Assembly: GCA_026998145.1 (NCBI GenBank)
Contig: JALTRC010000012.1
Coordinates: 1 to 15,183, forward strand
Origin: Gammaproteobacteria bacterium
GTDB lineage: Bacteria; Pseudomonadota; Gammaproteobacteria; SZUA-229
Length of the DNA: 15,183 nucleotides
Direction of reading: 5' to 3'
Below are positions 14,234-15,183 of the stretch, one piece after another (positions within the stretch are counted from its first letter, which is position 1; the number at the start of each line of letters is the position of its first letter). The notes below the pieces were generated by a model, which saw only the letters and a list, made by a program, of their open reading frames with translations, made no database searches and was not told the DNA's origin. Both the position numbers and the translations under genes were made by a program.

Positions 14234-15183
14234 TCAGGGCTTTCTGCCATAGCCGGATGTAATCGGATAACGGCGATCCCGGCCAAAGGCGCGGCGGGTA
14301 ATACGCACACCCGGCGGTGCCTGCCGGCGCTTATATTCATTAAACTGCACCATGCGCACCACACGATCAACGGTTTGTGCATCATAGCCGCGGGCAATAA
14401 TCTCGCTTCTGGGCATATCCTCTTCAATACTGAGCTTAAGTATGGCATCTAAAATGTCATAGGGCGGCAGGCTATCCTGATCCTGCTGGTCAGGGCGCAG
14501 CTCTGCGGATGGGGGGCGATCCAGCACCCGCTGGGGAATCACCCGCCCCAGACTGTTGCGATAATCGCACAGCCGGTACACCAGCAGTTTCCACACATCT
14601 TTTAATGGAGCAAAGCCACCGGCCATATCCCCATATAAGGTGCTGTAACCCACGGACATTTCACTCTTGTTGCCGGTGGTCAGCACCATGCGGCGCAGCT
14701 TGTTGGAAAGCGCCATCAGCAGCACACCCCGGCAGCGGGCCTGAATATTTTCTTCCGTGGTATCGGCTTCATAGCCGGCAAAATCCTCTTTAAGACTTTC
14801 CAGAAAGGCCTGAAATGTAGGCTCGATGGAGATGATTCGATAATCCACACCCAGAATTTCCGCCTCCTCGGCGGCATCATCCAGGCTCATTTGCGCCGTG
14901 TACTGGGATGGCATCATCACCGCATGCACCTGCCCGGCGCCCAGCGCATCCACGGCAATGGCCAGGGTCAGAGCAGAATCCACCCCACCGGACAGACCAA
15001 TCACCACCCCGTCAAAACCATTATTACGCACATAGTCCCGCACTGCGGTGACCAGCGATTTATACACACTGGCCTCCTCGGCTTGCGCCGGATACACCCT
15101 ATTTTGCGTACGGATGCTGCCATCGGCTGACAGCTGATAATCCAGCACCGCATCATCAAAATCCACTGCACAGGCCAAAAGTT
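14234..15183 (-). CDS. nadE: Glutamine-dependent NAD(+) synthetase, C-terminal part
   Basis: This is the synthetase domain plus linker of a two-domain NadE; the N-terminal nitrilase-like glutaminase domain lies beyond the right edge, since the frame is still open at 15183 with no start. The enzyme makes NAD from deamido-NAD, ATP and glutamine in the cytosol. Visible are the end of the glutaminase domain (ACAVDFDDAVLDY), the linker to VYKSLVTAVRDYV, the ATP-pyrophosphatase P-loop GLSGGVDSAL, the LTTGNKSEMSVGYSTLYGDM block that binds deamido-NAD and ATP, PPSAELRPDQQDQDSLPPYD, and a basic end (RITRRAFGRDRRYPITSGY). The stop TGA is at 14234-14236, 17 bases from the edge of the MITE-like element. 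A PII gene lies next downstream on the same strand. Confidence 0.95.
   Translation of the reverse strand, partial: LLACAVDFDDAVLDYQLSADGSIRTQNRVYPAQAEEASVYKSLVTAVRDYVRNNGFDGVVIGLSGGVDSALTLAIAVDALGAGQVHAVMMPSQYTAQMSLDDAAEEAEILGVDYRIISIEPTFQAFLESLKEDFAGYEADTTEENIQARCRGVLLMALSNKLRRMVLTTGNKSEMSVGYSTLYGDMAGGFAPLKDVWKLLVYRLCDYRNSLGRVIPQRVLDRPPSAELRPDQQDQDSLPPYDILDAILKLSIEEDMPRSEIIARGYDAQTVDRVVRMVQFNEYKRRQAPPGVRITRRAFGRDRRYPITSGYGRKP

Overview
The window is a block of core chromosomal genes from a gammaproteobacterium. The order carA-carB-greA / yhbY / rlmE-ftsH-folP-glmM-tpiA-secG-tRNA-Leu(GAG) is, as I recall it, the arrangement of the Pseudomonas type; E. coli keeps most of it but has tpiA and carAB elsewhere. 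Protein sequences are full length and carry intact catalytic motifs. A gene with a PEP-CTERM tail suggests an environmental, probably exopolysaccharide-producing member rather than an enteric. I cannot name the genus.

Layout, left to right. 1-443: the N-terminal part of a diheme cytochrome b561-type membrane protein (minus strand, cut by the window edge). 590-1904: terminator, tRNA-Leu(GAG), secG and tpiA, read leftward from a visible promoter at 1945-1973. 2061-4281: glmM and folP, read leftward from a likely promoter just downstream of the ftsH terminator. 4411-7140: ftsH and rlmE, leftward, separated by a short fold-back repeat. 7201-7491: yhbY, the only rightward gene in the core block, divergent from rlmE. 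7533-7569: a perfect 17-bp-arm palindrome that serves as a terminator for the convergent yhbY and greA. 7583-12418: the carA-carB-greA operon, leftward, with overlapping genes (8 bp and 4 bp) and a hairpin in the carA leader. 12567-12750: tRNA-Glu(UUC) with its own promoter and terminator. 12881-13522: a rightward gene for a secreted lamin-tail-domain protein with a PEP-CTERM anchor. 13651-13989: a PII nitrogen-signalling protein. 14053-14217: a fold-back MITE-like element. 14234-15183: the C-terminal part of glutamine-dependent NAD synthetase.

Functionally the window joins pyrimidine/arginine precursor synthesis (CarAB), transcript cleavage (GreA), ribosome maturation (RlmE, YhbY), membrane proteolysis (FtsH), folate (FolP), cell-wall precursor synthesis (GlmM), glycolysis (TpiA), protein export (SecG), two tRNAs, and a nitrogen/NAD module (PII with NadE). 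Most of it is ordinary housekeeping. I found no defence system, CRISPR array, prophage or evident new multi-gene system. The parts that most merit a second look are the PII-NadE neighbourhood with the element inserted between the two genes, the isolated lamin-tail/PEP-CTERM gene, and several intergenic palindromes.
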